A DNA stretch of 64,000 nucleotides from Glaciecola sp041380235 (GCF_041380235.1 NZ_JBGIYY010000022.1:1-64000), one strand, 5' to 3'; positions 34,822 through 43,572 are shown, numbered from the stretch's first letter. Numbers and translations are program-made. Notes: a model not told the origin generated them from the letters alone.

Positions 34822-35520
34822 ATGAATCATGCTGTAATCGAGAGAAAGCAAGAGAATAAGCAACAGATACATACTGCTCTAACGAGTTTGAATAGGCATG
34901 TTCAGTGCGAACCCACCGTTAACTTTTGTTCGCACAAAATATTTCAAAAGAAAGATGCATTGTATCGGGCGGGGGACCGTTTTGATGGCATCTATATGTT
35001 GCGGTCGGGCTCGGCTAAATCGGTGATTCATTCAAGCGACGGCGAACAGTATGTAGGAAACTTCTTACTGCCTGGCGACCTCATTGGGCTTGATGGATTC
35101 AGTCAGCATAGCTACAAGTGTAGCGTGGTTTTTTTAGAAACCAGTAGCGTCGTATTTTATAAAGAAGCGGATATCTACAAACTGCTTCAAAACTCAGACG
35201 TTTTTAGAACCGATTTGCTGCAACAAATGAGCACAGCATTAGTGCTTGAAGAAGAAAGGCAGTTGGCGCGCAGAGAGTTCTCAAGCAAGCAAAGAGTGGC
35301 GGCATTTTTACTTAATTATGCACAGCGCCTTAAATCTTGCGACTTGAGTCATGAAGCTTTTACCCTCACCATGTCGCGCACCGATATTGCAAATCATACC
35401 GGTATGGTGATCGAAACGGTAAGTAGAGTATTTAGACAGCTTGAACAAGAGAATTTGATTGCATTCAAACATCGTTATTTACGCATAGTCAACAAAGCGG
35501 GATTGCAAGAACTATTATGA
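34822..35520 (+). CDS. Crp/Fnr-family transcription regulator with FNR-type DNA helix
   Basis: A 232-residue regulator with an N-terminal cyclic-nucleotide-type domain (about 40-150; GDRFDGIYMLRSGSAK, LLPGDLIGLDGF) and a C-terminal winged helix (SRTDIANHTGMVIETVSRVFRQLEQENLI). The recognition helix E-T-V-S-R matches FNR proteins that bind TTGAT-N4-ATCAA. Cysteines at about 29, 36 and 92 exist, but their spacing differs from the C-x2-C-x5-C cluster of E. coli FNR, so an iron-sulfur cluster is uncertain. It probably controls the flanking cytochromes and the N-ATPase operon through the FNR-like boxes at 34665, 36212 and 36291. AAGGAG lies upstream of the ATG. Confidence 0.88.
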   Translation: MNHAVIERKQENKQQIHTALTSLNRHVQCEPTVNFCSHKIFQKKDALYRAGDRFDGIYMLRSGSAKSVIHSSDGEQYVGNFLLPGDLIGLDGFSQHSYKCSVVFLETSSVVFYKEADIYKLLQNSDVFRTDLLQQMSTALVLEEERQLARREFSSKQRVAAFLLNYAQRLKSCDLSHEAFTLTMSRTDIANHTGMVIETVSRVFRQLEQENLIAFKHRYLRIVNKAGLQELL

Positions 35521-35651
35521 CCACCCCATAGTGGCAACAAGTTGAGTAAACGTTCGATGATTTTTCCCTTAGTTATTTTGCATTTGCTTGCATCACACTC
35601 TCGTTTGCTATGCCTTATTTTGGTAAATAAATGGTCGCTTGTGGCTAAGGC

Positions 35652-36119
35652 TTACCTATTTATGGAATGGCAGTTTGTGCATCCCCCTGCGACTTTGCCT
35701 GCATAATAGTAGTTTGGGTTTTGCAATGATGCTGCGTTTCTTGCCTGATCAACTTTAGCCGCAAAACTTTGCATTTGTTCTTGTAGCTTTGGATGATTTC
35801 CACCAGGCGATCCTTCCTTGAGCTTTGATGCAGTTCTTTCCATACCTTTTAATGCAATTATTACTCGTTCACGCTGCAATTCTACGCCACTTTCATTTGG
35901 TTCATAAAAATCACTTAGCGCACTGTCAAGTAGCACCATTTGCTGGGCTAATTTTGACATGTCAGAGCGAAGCTCAGCAGGCTGTGTATATTTAAAATCG
36001 GGCGGATAGGTCACTTTTCGTATCGATTCTGAAAATTGATTGCTACAGGCCGCAATGAACATTGCACAAGTGATCCCGACTATTGTGCCTGTACACCTTT
36101 TGATCGTTTGTAATCGCAT
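35652..36119 (-). CDS. Cytochrome c'-like lipoprotein
   Basis: A 155-residue protein with lipoprotein signal (TCAMFIAAC, Cys25), a largely helical middle, and the haem motif CTNCH at the extreme C-terminus (Cys147, Cys150, His151). A C-terminal haem site on a helical bundle is the layout of cytochrome c'/c-556, which bind gases such as NO or act in electron transfer. ATG 36119 with TGAGGT upstream is chosen over the longer frame to 36194. It is divergent from the N-ATPase operon, and the perfect FNR box at 36212 lies 93 bases upstream. Confidence 0.85.
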   Translation of the reverse strand: MRLQTIKRCTGTIVGITCAMFIAACSNQFSESIRKVTYPPDFKYTQPAELRSDMSKLAQQMVLLDSALSDFYEPNESGVELQRERVIIALKGMERTASKLKEGSPGGNHPKLQEQMQSFAAKVDQARNAASLQNPNYYYAGKVAGGCTNCHSINR

Positions 36120-36211
36120 GTTATATGACCTCAATAAAGGTAGTTTGCTGAACGTTTGAAGCGTTGAACACTTTATGTTTGAGGATAGTAGCAAACAGCT
36201 ATCGGTCTTTT

Positions 36212-36225
36212 TTGATCAATATCAA
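36212..36225. promoter_or_regulatory. Perfect FNR box between cytochrome c' and N-ATPase operon
   Basis: TTGATCAATATCAA is an exact TTGAT-N4-ATCAA palindrome in the 307-bp divergent region. It lies 93 bases upstream of the cytochrome start and 202 bases upstream of atpD. Confidence 0.75.
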
Positions 36226-36290
36226 AAATAAGCTCAAGGACTTAACTCACTTTTTTAGCCTGATAGAACCTGTTAATTGCTATTGCATTT

Positions 36291-36304
36291 TTGACATGCG
36301 TCAA
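36291..36304. promoter_or_regulatory. Second FNR-like box upstream of the N-ATPase operon
   Basis: TTGACATGCGTCAA is a TTGAC-N4-GTCAA dyad, the same half-sites as the box at 34665. It ends 122 bases before the atpD ATG, nearer to that gene than the box at 36212. Confidence 0.6.
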
Positions 36305-36340
36305 ACTCATCTTAATAGGGTGCTATATGATCATATTATG

Positions 36341-36380
36341 TTGATCTTGATCTTGATCTTGATGTTGATGTCGATGTCGA
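36341..36380 (+). repeat. Degenerate 6-bp tandem repeat in the atpD leader
   Basis: About six units of TTGATC that drift to TTGATG and TCGATG. It lies 46 bases before the atpD start. The repeats could change length by slippage and alter promoter or leader spacing. Confidence 0.6.
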
Positions 36381-36426
36381 ACGGTAAATATTAATCGCCG
36401 ATCAGTGCCAGTTACAAAGTGAGACA

Positions 36427-37890
36427 ATGAATAAACCGAGTAATACTACTTCCCAAAATCCTCAACCTGATATTGATGTAATAACAGTCGCACAAGGTGA
36501 GGTTATTGCCGTGCGCGGCAGTGTAGTGGATGTCATGTTCACCGGTAAGCTGCCTGCAGTTCGAAATTTACTCAAATTAGAAAAGAGCGATGATGGCAAT
36601 GCCGCTATATTGCTTGAGGTACAAACGCAGTTAGATGCAAAGCGAGTAAGGGCGATTGCTTTAACACCAACGGCCGGCCTTAGCAGAGGAGCGGCTATTC
36701 AGGATACTGGCGGCCCACTTACAGCACCAGTTGGTCCCGAAATTTTGTCTCGCATGTTTGATGTGTTTGGCAATGCGATAGACCAGTTGCCGCAGCCTAA
36801 AAATGTTGAATGGCGCTCAGTGCATAACGTTCCGCCGCTGTTGTCTTCACGCTCTACAAAAACAGAAGTGTTTAGCACTGGCATTAAAGTCATCGACTTA
36901 TTGGTGCCATTAGAGCGAGGCGGAAAAACAGGGCTTTTTGGCGGTGCAGGTGTGGGTAAAACAGTCCTGTTAACGGAAATGATCCACAACATGATAGGTC
37001 ATCACAATGGCGTAAGTATATTTTGTGGGATTGGCGAAAGGTGTCGCGAAGGAGAAGAGTTACATCGGGAAATGAAAGAGGCCGGAGTGCTTAAGGACAT
37101 GGTAATGCTGTTTGGGCAAATGAACGAATTACCCGGTAGCCGATTTAGGGTAGGGCATGCGGCATTGACCATGGCAGAGTATTTTCGAGACGACGAACAA
37201 CGCGACGTACTTCTATTAGTAGACAACATTTTTCGTTTCATTCAGGCTGGCTCTGAAGTTTCTGGTTTGATGGGCCAGATGCCATCTAGACTTGGGTATC
37301 AACCCACATTAAGCACAGAGCTTGCGCAGCTAGAAGAGCGAATTGCAAACACCGAGGCAGGCGCTATTACCTCGATACAAGCGGTATATGTGCCTGCTGA
37401 TGACTTTACCGATCCGGCTGCAGTGCATACTTTTTCGCATTTATCGGCATCGATTGCACTGTCGCGAAAGCGCGCTAGCGAAGGACTTTTTCCAGCAGTT
37501 GATCCACTGCAATCACATTCAAAAATGTTAACGCCCAGTATTGTTGGCGAGCGTCATTACCACTTAGCGCAATTGGCTCGTCAAACATTAGCTAAATATG
37601 AAGACTTAAAAGACATCATCGCTATGTTGGGCTTAGAACAGCTATCTCAAAACGACCGTAAAGTGGTGTCACGAGCTAGACAATTAGAGCGATTTTTAAC
37701 CCAGCCGTTTTTTACCACCGGACAATTTAGTGGCATGCAGGGCGCAACGGTTAGCCTTGAGGATACCCTAGACGGTTGCGAACGCATTCTAAACGATGAG
37801 TTCAGCACCTATTCAGAAAGTGCTCTTTATATGATTGGGCGCGTAGATGAGGCAAACAAGACTAAAGAGCAGCCGACCAATGCTGAATAG
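36427..37890 (+). CDS. atpD: N-type ATPase, beta subunit
   Basis: A 487-residue catalytic subunit of the alternative (N-type) rotary ATPase. P-loop GGAGVGKT, catalytic Glu in GIGERCREGEE, LLLVDNIFRF, and the ALSRKRASEGLFPAVDPLQS segment are all intact. Beta coming first, ahead of epsilon, is the hallmark of N-ATPase operons (atpDCQRBEFAG), unlike the canonical order. The last codons overlap atpC. N-ATPases are usually an extra enzyme beside the housekeeping ATP synthase and are thought to hydrolyse ATP to pump ions. Upstream FNR-like boxes suggest induction by low oxygen. Confidence 0.96.
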   Translation: MNKPSNTTSQNPQPDIDVITVAQGEVIAVRGSVVDVMFTGKLPAVRNLLKLEKSDDGNAAILLEVQTQLDAKRVRAIALTPTAGLSRGAAIQDTGGPLTAPVGPEILSRMFDVFGNAIDQLPQPKNVEWRSVHNVPPLLSSRSTKTEVFSTGIKVIDLLVPLERGGKTGLFGGAGVGKTVLLTEMIHNMIGHHNGVSIFCGIGERCREGEELHREMKEAGVLKDMVMLFGQMNELPGSRFRVGHAALTMAEYFRDDEQRDVLLLVDNIFRFIQAGSEVSGLMGQMPSRLGYQPTLSTELAQLEERIANTEAGAITSIQAVYVPADDFTDPAAVHTFSHLSASIALSRKRASEGLFPAVDPLQSHSKMLTPSIVGERHYHLAQLARQTLAKYEDLKDIIAMLGLEQLSQNDRKVVSRARQLERFLTQPFFTTGQFSGMQGATVSLEDTLDGCERILNDEFSTYSESALYMIGRVDEANKTKEQPTNAE

Positions 37891-38329
37891 CGCTGATACT
37901 AAAGTCATATCAAACTCAGAAAAAGAAACCCTTCAACTGATGCAACTGCAGATACTCTTGCCCTCAAAAATATTTGCAAACTATGAGGGCATAAAAAGTG
38001 TTGTTATTGAGACGCCAGATGGCGCTTTTGGCCTGCTACCAAATCGCAGAGACTTTGTTGCGAGCCTCGAGCCTGGCATTTTAACTTTTACACTACAGAA
38101 TCAAGCAGCTAGGTACCTAGCGGTTGACGAAGGCATCGCAATAAAAGAAGGTCACAAGATATATGTGTCGGTTCGAAATGCACATGCAGGCAGCGATTTA
38201 CTGCAATTAAAACAATTAGTACAAAGCGAATTTATGTCGCTAAGTGAGCAAGATAGAGAGCTCAAGGCGGTATTAGCTCGTTTGGAAAGCGGCTTTATGC
38301 GCGGTTTTAAATCACTGAAGTCTCGGTGA
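37880..38329 (+). CDS. atpC: N-type ATPase, epsilon subunit
   Basis: A protein of about 149 residues with the epsilon beta-sandwich (LQILLPSKIFANYEGIKSVVIETPDGAFGLLPNRRDFVASL, EPGILTF, YLAVDEGIAI) and a C-terminal helical part. The start at 37880 overlaps the end of atpD by 11 bases, giving coupled translation; the later Met at 37940 is possible. It links the F1 head to the rotor and can inhibit turnover. It is the second gene of the N-ATPase order. Confidence 0.92.
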   Translation: MLNSADTKVISNSEKETLQLMQLQILLPSKIFANYEGIKSVVIETPDGAFGLLPNRRDFVASLEPGILTFTLQNQAARYLAVDEGIAIKEGHKIYVSVRNAHAGSDLLQLKQLVQSEFMSLSEQDRELKAVLARLESGFMRGFKSLKSR

Positions 38330-38410
38330 ATTTACACAGGGTTTGCATTGAAGGTTATAGCTCTGTTTTGCAATCGTCATAGTGTCAACATTTTGATAGT
38401 TGAGTAAAGC

Positions 38411-38722
38411 ATGAAATCAAAGAATGACAGTCGTTTTGTTAACAATGTTCAGAGCAAAGCAACTCGTAAGCTCAAGGCATTAAATCATCCTGGCCGCTCT
38501 GTTTGGATGGGTCTTGGCACTATGGGGATAGTAGGTTGGTCTGTGGCTGTGCCTACTTTACTCTGCTTGTTTTTGGGATTATGGCTCGATAAACACTATC
38601 AAATGGGATTTAGCTGGACGCTCAACTTGCTCATTGTTGGCATTCTGCTGGGCTGCTTTAGCGCGTGGCATTGGGTGTCAAAAGAAGCAACAGATCTAAA
38701 TAAGGAAAATCACGATGACTAA
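38411..38722 (+). CDS. atpQ: N-type ATPase accessory subunit AtpQ (AtpI-like)
   Basis: A 103-residue protein with a basic N-terminus and two membrane helices (about 38-58 and 67-88), with GLGTMGIVGWSVAVPTLL and GLWLDKHY typical of AtpI/AtpQ. AtpI-type proteins help assemble the c ring. An 81-base gap separates it from atpC, and it overlaps atpR by eight bases. AtpQ and AtpR together are specific to N-ATPase operons. Confidence 0.9.
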   Translation: MKSKNDSRFVNNVQSKATRKLKALNHPGRSVWMGLGTMGIVGWSVAVPTLLCLFLGLWLDKHYQMGFSWTLNLLIVGILLGCFSAWHWVSKEATDLNKENHDD

Positions 38723-39017
38723 AATGCTGATACTTTCGCTACTTTTTGGCGCAGCATTAGGTGCTGTGTTTTTTCTTGGCCTTTGGTGGAGCGTGCATAG
38801 AGGCCTAAACTCGAAAAATCCAGCCGTATGGTTTTTTATTAGCTTTTTTGTTCGCGTATCCATGGCGTTGGCAGGCTTTTACTGGATAGCGACATCAGGA
38901 CAATGGCAGCAAATGATGCTTGCATTATTTGGTTTTGCATTAACTAGATTTATATTAACTCGTTGGCTTTTGAGTGATACAGATTCGCCGGCAAAGAGTT
39001 CAAAGCATGCATCTTAG
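38715..39017 (+). CDS. atpR: N-type ATPase subunit AtpR
   Basis: A 100-residue protein with three hydrophobic helices and the conserved membrane Arg in ISFFVRVSMALAGFYW, as described for AtpR, which is thought to interact with the c subunit Glu during ring assembly. It occurs only in N-ATPase operons. It overlaps atpQ upstream by eight bases and atpB downstream by 11. Confidence 0.9.
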   Translation: MTKMLILSLLFGAALGAVFFLGLWWSVHRGLNSKNPAVWFFISFFVRVSMALAGFYWIATSGQWQQMMLALFGFALTRFILTRWLLSDTDSPAKSSKHAS

Positions 39018-39678
39018 TAGCGATGAGGTGGTTTTTTGGCAGTGGGCTTTCGTCAATCTCAACCTAACGATTGTGACGACGTGGGGCGTGATGTTGTTGA
39101 TGAGCTTTGGCGCATGGCTAATTACTAGACACCTAGACAGCGGTCTGCATACCTCACGTTGGCAAAATGTGCTGGAAATTATAGTGTTAGGGGCTAAATC
39201 ACAAATACAGGAGGTGGGACTCAAACAGGCGCTTAGGTATCTACCGTTTATTGCAACCCTATTTTTGTTCATATTAATCTCAAATTTGTTAGGTGTGTTA
39301 CCTTGGTATGAGCCACCAACAGGGTCGTTGTCTACCACGATTGCCTTGGCCCTATGTGTGTTTGTTGCGGTGCCTTTTTTTGGCATTCGTAAACGGGGTT
39401 TACGTGCGTACCTTGGCTCCTACATCAAGCCGACACCGATCATGCTTCCGTTTAACATCATTAGCGAAATTTCTCGCACCCTGGCTTTAGCGATTCGTTT
39501 GTTCGGCAACATCATGAGTGGCGCAATGATTTTGGCGATTTTACTGATGGTTACCCCGTTTATTTTTCCAATATTAATGAATGTACTGCATCTGCTTACC
39601 GGTGTGGTGCAAGCTTATATCTTCAGCATTTTGGCCACCGTTTATATTGCTGCCGCGACGACAGGAGAGGCGGCATAA
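39007..39678 (+). CDS. atpB: N-type ATPase, subunit a
   Basis: A 223-residue polytopic subunit forming the ion half-channels. The key stator Arg lies in ISEISRTLALAIRLFGNIMSG, with downstream QAYIFSILATVYIAAAT. The start at 39007 (MHLSSDEVVFW) overlaps atpR by 11 bases. It is shorter than the canonical a subunit (about 270), as is usual for the N-type. With the c ring it determines ion specificity. Confidence 0.94.
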   Translation: MHLSSDEVVFWQWAFVNLNLTIVTTWGVMLLMSFGAWLITRHLDSGLHTSRWQNVLEIIVLGAKSQIQEVGLKQALRYLPFIATLFLFILISNLLGVLPWYEPPTGSLSTTIALALCVFVAVPFFGIRKRGLRAYLGSYIKPTPIMLPFNIISEISRTLALAIRLFGNIMSGAMILAILLMVTPFIFPILMNVLHLLTGVVQAYIFSILATVYIAAATTGEAA

Positions 39679-39764
39679 GCACGTGCTTTAATTCTGGTAT
39701 ACCGACTTTACTTAACTATTTACTTAACTGTTTACTCAACTAATGTGTTTTACAAGGAAACGAT

Positions 39765-40055
39765 ATGGACAGCATGACTTTAATCGCAATTACGTCAATT
39801 ATCACTGCCGGCTTAACCATCGCCATCGGCGGTATTGGGCCGGCACTGGGAGAGGGGAAGTCGGTGGCTAATGCCTTAACAGCGCTAGCGCAGCAACCGG
39901 ATGCATCTTCTACCATTACCCGTACCCTTTTTGTTGGTTTGGCGATGATTGAGTCGGTGGCGATTTATTGTTTTGTAGTCGCTATGATCTTGATTTTTGC
40001 TAATCCATTTTGGAATTACGCCATTGCCCAAAGCGCAGTGCTCGTAGGAGGCTAA
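39765..40055 (+). CDS. atpE: N-type ATPase, subunit c
   Basis: A 96-residue hairpin proteolipid with two membrane helices and the loop QQPD. Glu63 in MIESVAIY is the ion-binding carboxylate. Glu30 in GPALGEGKS occupies the place of the Na+-ligand Gln32 of the Ilyobacter enzyme. Ser64 and Tyr68 match the other Na+ ligands, but the Thr67 equivalent is Val65. A two-carboxylate c subunit is typical of N-ATPases; whether it moves Na+ or H+ is not settled by sequence. An 86-base gap follows atpB, and GTAGGAGG for atpF lies at its 3' end. Confidence 0.95.
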   Translation: MDSMTLIAITSIITAGLTIAIGGIGPALGEGKSVANALTALAQQPDASSTITRTLFVGLAMIESVAIYCFVVAMILIFANPFWNYAIAQSAVLVGG

Positions 40056-40057
40056 TT

Positions 40058-40861
40058 GTGCTATTCGATTGGTTTACGGTGTTTGCCCAAATCGCTAACT
40101 TTCTGATTTTAATGTGGTTGCTAAAGCGTTTTTTGTATAAGCCTGTGCTCAACACAATTGATGCTAGGGAGCAACGTATCGCCAAATTGTTGTCTGAAAC
40201 GGAGCAAAGTCAGCAGCAAATGCAAGAGCAGCAAGCTGAATTGAGCGCTAAAAATGTTGCGTTTGCAGCGGAGCGTGAAGTATTGCTAGAAAGTGCTAAA
40301 ACAGAGGCTGAACAGCTTAAACAGCAGCTACTGAAACACGCGGCGAATGATGTATCTGAACAGCGCACAAAGTGGATCAGCGCGTTAAAAAAAGAGCAAA
40401 GCAAGCTTGGCACCGATATTAATCAGCGCACTCAGCAAGCGGTATTTGACGTTGCGCGTAAAGCCCTAAAAGATTTATCTGGTGAAGAGCTACAAACACA
40501 AATTATCCATGTGTTCACACAACAGCTAGCGCAAATGACTGAGCCGCAGCGTCAGCAGTTTTTGAGCGATAAGCAAAGCGAACTGTTGCTTCGCAGCGCT
40601 TCGCCATTAAGTGAACAAAACAAACAATTACTCCAACAAACAATTGAAACTGAGTTATCTGCGGCGCTGACTATTCAATTTGAACTTGCGCCTGAATTAT
40701 TAAGCGGTATTGAAATGATTGGCAGCGGTCATAAGCTCAGTTGGAACATAGATGATTATTTAAGCAAGCTAGAAGGCAGTATTTCTGAGATTGTCAGCCA
40801 TACCGTAAAGCGGCATCAAGCGCTAAACAGTGAAGGAGCAAAACATGCCGTCATCAAGTGA
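40058..40861 (+). CDS. atpF: N-type ATPase, long subunit b with delta-like C-terminus
   Basis: A 267-residue stator protein: one N-terminal membrane helix (LFDWFTVFAQIANFLILMWLLKRFL), a Gln/Glu-rich coiled coil (about 45-150) and a C-terminal domain. The end (FELAPELLSGIEMIGSGHKLSWNIDDYLSKLEG) resembles the end of the delta subunit. No separate atpH is present, so b and delta functions are fused. GTG at 40058 lies seven bases after GGAGG. It overlaps atpA by 17 bases. Canonical b is about 156 residues and starts NATxLGQ; this one does not. Confidence 0.92.
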   Translation: MLFDWFTVFAQIANFLILMWLLKRFLYKPVLNTIDAREQRIAKLLSETEQSQQQMQEQQAELSAKNVAFAAEREVLLESAKTEAEQLKQQLLKHAANDVSEQRTKWISALKKEQSKLGTDINQRTQQAVFDVARKALKDLSGEELQTQIIHVFTQQLAQMTEPQRQQFLSDKQSELLLRSASPLSEQNKQLLQQTIETELSAALTIQFELAPELLSGIEMIGSGHKLSWNIDDYLSKLEGSISEIVSHTVKRHQALNSEGAKHAVIK

Positions 40862-42320
40862 AAGCGCAGGTAACGAAGTTGACATATCGATTGATCAGGC
40901 GGTAGAGCACGCATTAGGCTCAGTGCGCAGCGGCACCCATGCTTATGAAGCCAAACTTGATAGTAGCGAAGTGGGCCGTGTTAAAAGTGTGGCGACGGGT
41001 GTGGCTAAGGTTACCGGTTTACCAGCGGTGGGTTTTGAGGAGCTAGTTGCTTTTCCTAATGGCCTCTTTGGTATTGCATTTGACCTGAACCCTGAGGAAG
41101 TAAGCGTAGTATTACTGGGTAACTATTGGGATTTACAGACAGGCGATGAAGCAAAGCGCACGGGCCGTGTCATGGATGTGCCGGTGGGAGAGGAATTAAT
41201 TGGTCGAGTCATTAATCCTCTTGGTGAAGCAATGGATGATAAAGGCCCCATAAACTGCGCCGAGCGAATGCCCATTGAGCGAGCCGCTGCTGCCATCATG
41301 GATAGAACACCCGTGAGTGAACCGCTGCAAACTGGCATTAAAGTGGTTGATGCCATGGTGCCCATTGGACGCGGTCAAAGGGAGTTGATTTTAGGTGATC
41401 GTCAAACGGGTAAAACCACGATTGCCATCGATACGATAATCAATCAACGCGATCAAAATGTGCAGTGCATTTATTGCGCCATTGGTCAGCGTGCTTCGGC
41501 AGTGGCTAAAGTGATAGCTGAACTAGAAGCACATGGCGCGATGGCATACACCACGGTGGTGGTAACCGAAGGTAACGATCCGCCTGGGCTAACGTATATT
41601 GCGCCCTATGCTGCCACGAGTATTGCTGAATACTTTATGTATCAGGGCAAAGATGTATTGATTGTGTACGACGATTTAACCAATCATGCGCGGGCCTACC
41701 GCGAAATATCTCTGTTGCTGCGCCGTCCACCAGGTCGTGAGGCCTTTCCGGGAGATATTTTTTATATTCATTCACGCTTATTAGAGCGCGCCACTCATTT
41801 AAGTGACGCTTTAGGAGGCGGCTCATTAACCGCGCTACCGATTATCGAGACAGAAGCGCAGAACATGGCGGCCTACATTCCGACTAATTTGATTTCGATT
41901 ACCGACGGACAGGTTTATTTATCGCCAAAACTTTTTGAATTAGGCGTTTTACCTGCGGTTGATGTGGGGCGCTCAGTCTCGCGCGTGGGCGGAAAAGCCC
42001 AACGTAAAGATTATCGAAAGGTGGCGGGTAAGTTAAAGCTAGCCTATGCCCAGTTTGAAGAGCTTGAGAGCTTTGCGCGTTTTGGCACGCGGCTCGATAC
42101 CACCACACAGGCGCAGCTTGAGCATGGAAAACGTATTCGAGCCTGTTTGCAACAGGGCGAACATGCGCCGGTGCCAATTGATGCACAAATTGCTTTATTA
42201 CAGGCTTTAGGTGATGGCAAGTTTGATCAGGTTCCGCTAGCCGACATGGGTCTTGCAGAACAATCGCTTTACAGCGCGCTAAATGCCGACACAGTCGATG
42301 CACGTGGTGCAGAACGCTGA
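40845..42320 (+). CDS. atpA: N-type ATPase, alpha subunit
   Basis: A 491-residue non-catalytic nucleotide-binding subunit with P-loop GDRQTGKTT, DGQVYLSPKLFELGVLPAVDVGRSVSRVGG and the alpha-type Arg finger region SRVGG. The ATG at 40845 with AAGGAG seven bases upstream is chosen over the GTG at 40830. It is slightly shorter than canonical alpha (513). Overlapping atpF keeps stator and head subunits coupled. Confidence 0.96.
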   Translation: MPSSSESAGNEVDISIDQAVEHALGSVRSGTHAYEAKLDSSEVGRVKSVATGVAKVTGLPAVGFEELVAFPNGLFGIAFDLNPEEVSVVLLGNYWDLQTGDEAKRTGRVMDVPVGEELIGRVINPLGEAMDDKGPINCAERMPIERAAAAIMDRTPVSEPLQTGIKVVDAMVPIGRGQRELILGDRQTGKTTIAIDTIINQRDQNVQCIYCAIGQRASAVAKVIAELEAHGAMAYTTVVVTEGNDPPGLTYIAPYAATSIAEYFMYQGKDVLIVYDDLTNHARAYREISLLLRRPPGREAFPGDIFYIHSRLLERATHLSDALGGGSLTALPIIETEAQNMAAYIPTNLISITDGQVYLSPKLFELGVLPAVDVGRSVSRVGGKAQRKDYRKVAGKLKLAYAQFEELESFARFGTRLDTTTQAQLEHGKRIRACLQQGEHAPVPIDAQIALLQALGDGKFDQVPLADMGLAEQSLYSALNADTVDARGAER

Positions 42321-42404
42321 TGCAACCACCATGCAAGGTGAAAATGCTAGCCATGTTCAAACACATGCTAACTATGCAAGCATCCCTTATCTGCGAGGCG
42401 ACTT

Positions 42405-43283
42405 ATGACCGATAGCCTAGAATCCTTACGAAACCGTGTAGACGGTGCAAACGACCTACAGGCTGTGGTGCGCACAATGAAGGCGATGTCGGCGTCAAAT
42501 ATTACGCAATATGAAAATGCCGTGCTGGCTTTAAATAACTACTACGAAACGGTTCAACAGGGCTTTTCAGCCTGCTTAAAGGATGTGGGCCTGGCTCCAC
42601 TTTTTTTTGAAAAAAGCGGCGCAAAAAAGACCGCAGTAGTCATTGTATTTGGTTCTGACCAAGGCTTAGTAGGGCGCTTTAATGACAGTCTTGCCGAATA
42701 TGTGAGTGAGCAGCTTTCGAGTATTAGCGCAGCGCAAAAAGTTTGGGTAGTAGGAGAGCGAATGTACGATCGCTTGCAGGATAAGGGCTTGGATTTAGAG
42801 GCCTGCTTGAGTGTGCCGAGCTCGGTAGAGGGGGTTAGCCCGCTTATTCGCGACTTACTTATCGCAACGGAGCAGTTGTGGGATGCCGATTTACAAAGCC
42901 CTTTGTATTTGTTTCATCAAAAACCCAGTGAACAGGCGGGTCAATATGAACCATTTACGCGCTCAGTGTTGCCCATGGATTTATCGTGGCAGAAGACCCT
43001 GCAGGCACAAAAATGGCACGGGCCGAGCCTGCCAGAGACTTTGGGAACCAGTGCTTTAACCCTGCGGGCACTAATTCGCGAGTATTTATTTGTGTCGCTC
43101 TACCAAAGCGCCGCTGAATCTTTGGCAAGTGAGAACGCCAGCCGCTTAATTGCCATGCAAAGAGCTGAAAAAAACATAGAAGAAATGCTTACGAATTTGC
43201 AACATGAGTATCATCACCAGCGTCAAGAGTCGATTGATGCTGAACTGTTTGATGTGGTCGCGGGATATAGCTCTGATGATTAA
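42405..43283 (+). CDS. atpG: N-type ATPase, gamma subunit
   Basis: A 292-residue central shaft with the N-terminal helix SLRNRVDGANDLQAVVRTMKAMSASNI, a Rossmann-like middle (VVIVFGSDQGLVGRFND), and a C-terminal helix SENASRLIAMQRAEKNIEEMLTNLQHEYHHQRQESIDAELFDVVAG. It is the last gene of the operon, 84 bases after atpA. No clear rho-independent terminator follows. Confidence 0.94.
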   Translation: MTDSLESLRNRVDGANDLQAVVRTMKAMSASNITQYENAVLALNNYYETVQQGFSACLKDVGLAPLFFEKSGAKKTAVVIVFGSDQGLVGRFNDSLAEYVSEQLSSISAAQKVWVVGERMYDRLQDKGLDLEACLSVPSSVEGVSPLIRDLLIATEQLWDADLQSPLYLFHQKPSEQAGQYEPFTRSVLPMDLSWQKTLQAQKWHGPSLPETLGTSALTLRALIREYLFVSLYQSAAESLASENASRLIAMQRAEKNIEEMLTNLQHEYHHQRQESIDAELFDVVAGYSSDD

Positions 43284-43552
43284 ATTAGAATATTTAATTG
43301 GATTACAAACAATCATATTTTGAAGGCCTACAATTTTGGAGCTAGGGGCGAGAAGCCATTGAGCAAATTCTAACTCTAATGCTACCTGCTAAAGATAATC
43401 TCATGATTATGGTGTGTGGCATCTTAGGCCGTTCATTGAGACTTAACGAAACTTTCACGGCAACTAAGGTGAGTCGAGCAGAAGATAGCCAATGAGTGTT
43501 TAGTGCCATTTACCGACATTGAATCACCTCTTTTCTCAATATGACCCACGTC

Positions 43553-43572
43553 ATTCCGCTGAAGAGCGGAAT
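43553..43572. repeat. REP-like palindrome
   Basis: ATTCCGCT and AGCGGAAT form a perfect 8-bp stem with a GAAG tetraloop, preceded by CACGTC. CGTCATTCCGC...GCGGAATC-type palindromes are common dispersed repeats in Proteobacteria. It lies in the 479-base gene-free stretch 43284-43762, where I see nothing else. Confidence 0.5.

Noticed and set aside
36164..36394. 76-codon ORF in the atpD upstream region
   Set aside because: It runs through the FNR boxes and the hexamer repeat (LILILILMLMSMS), has no ribosome site and is better explained as regulatory DNA.
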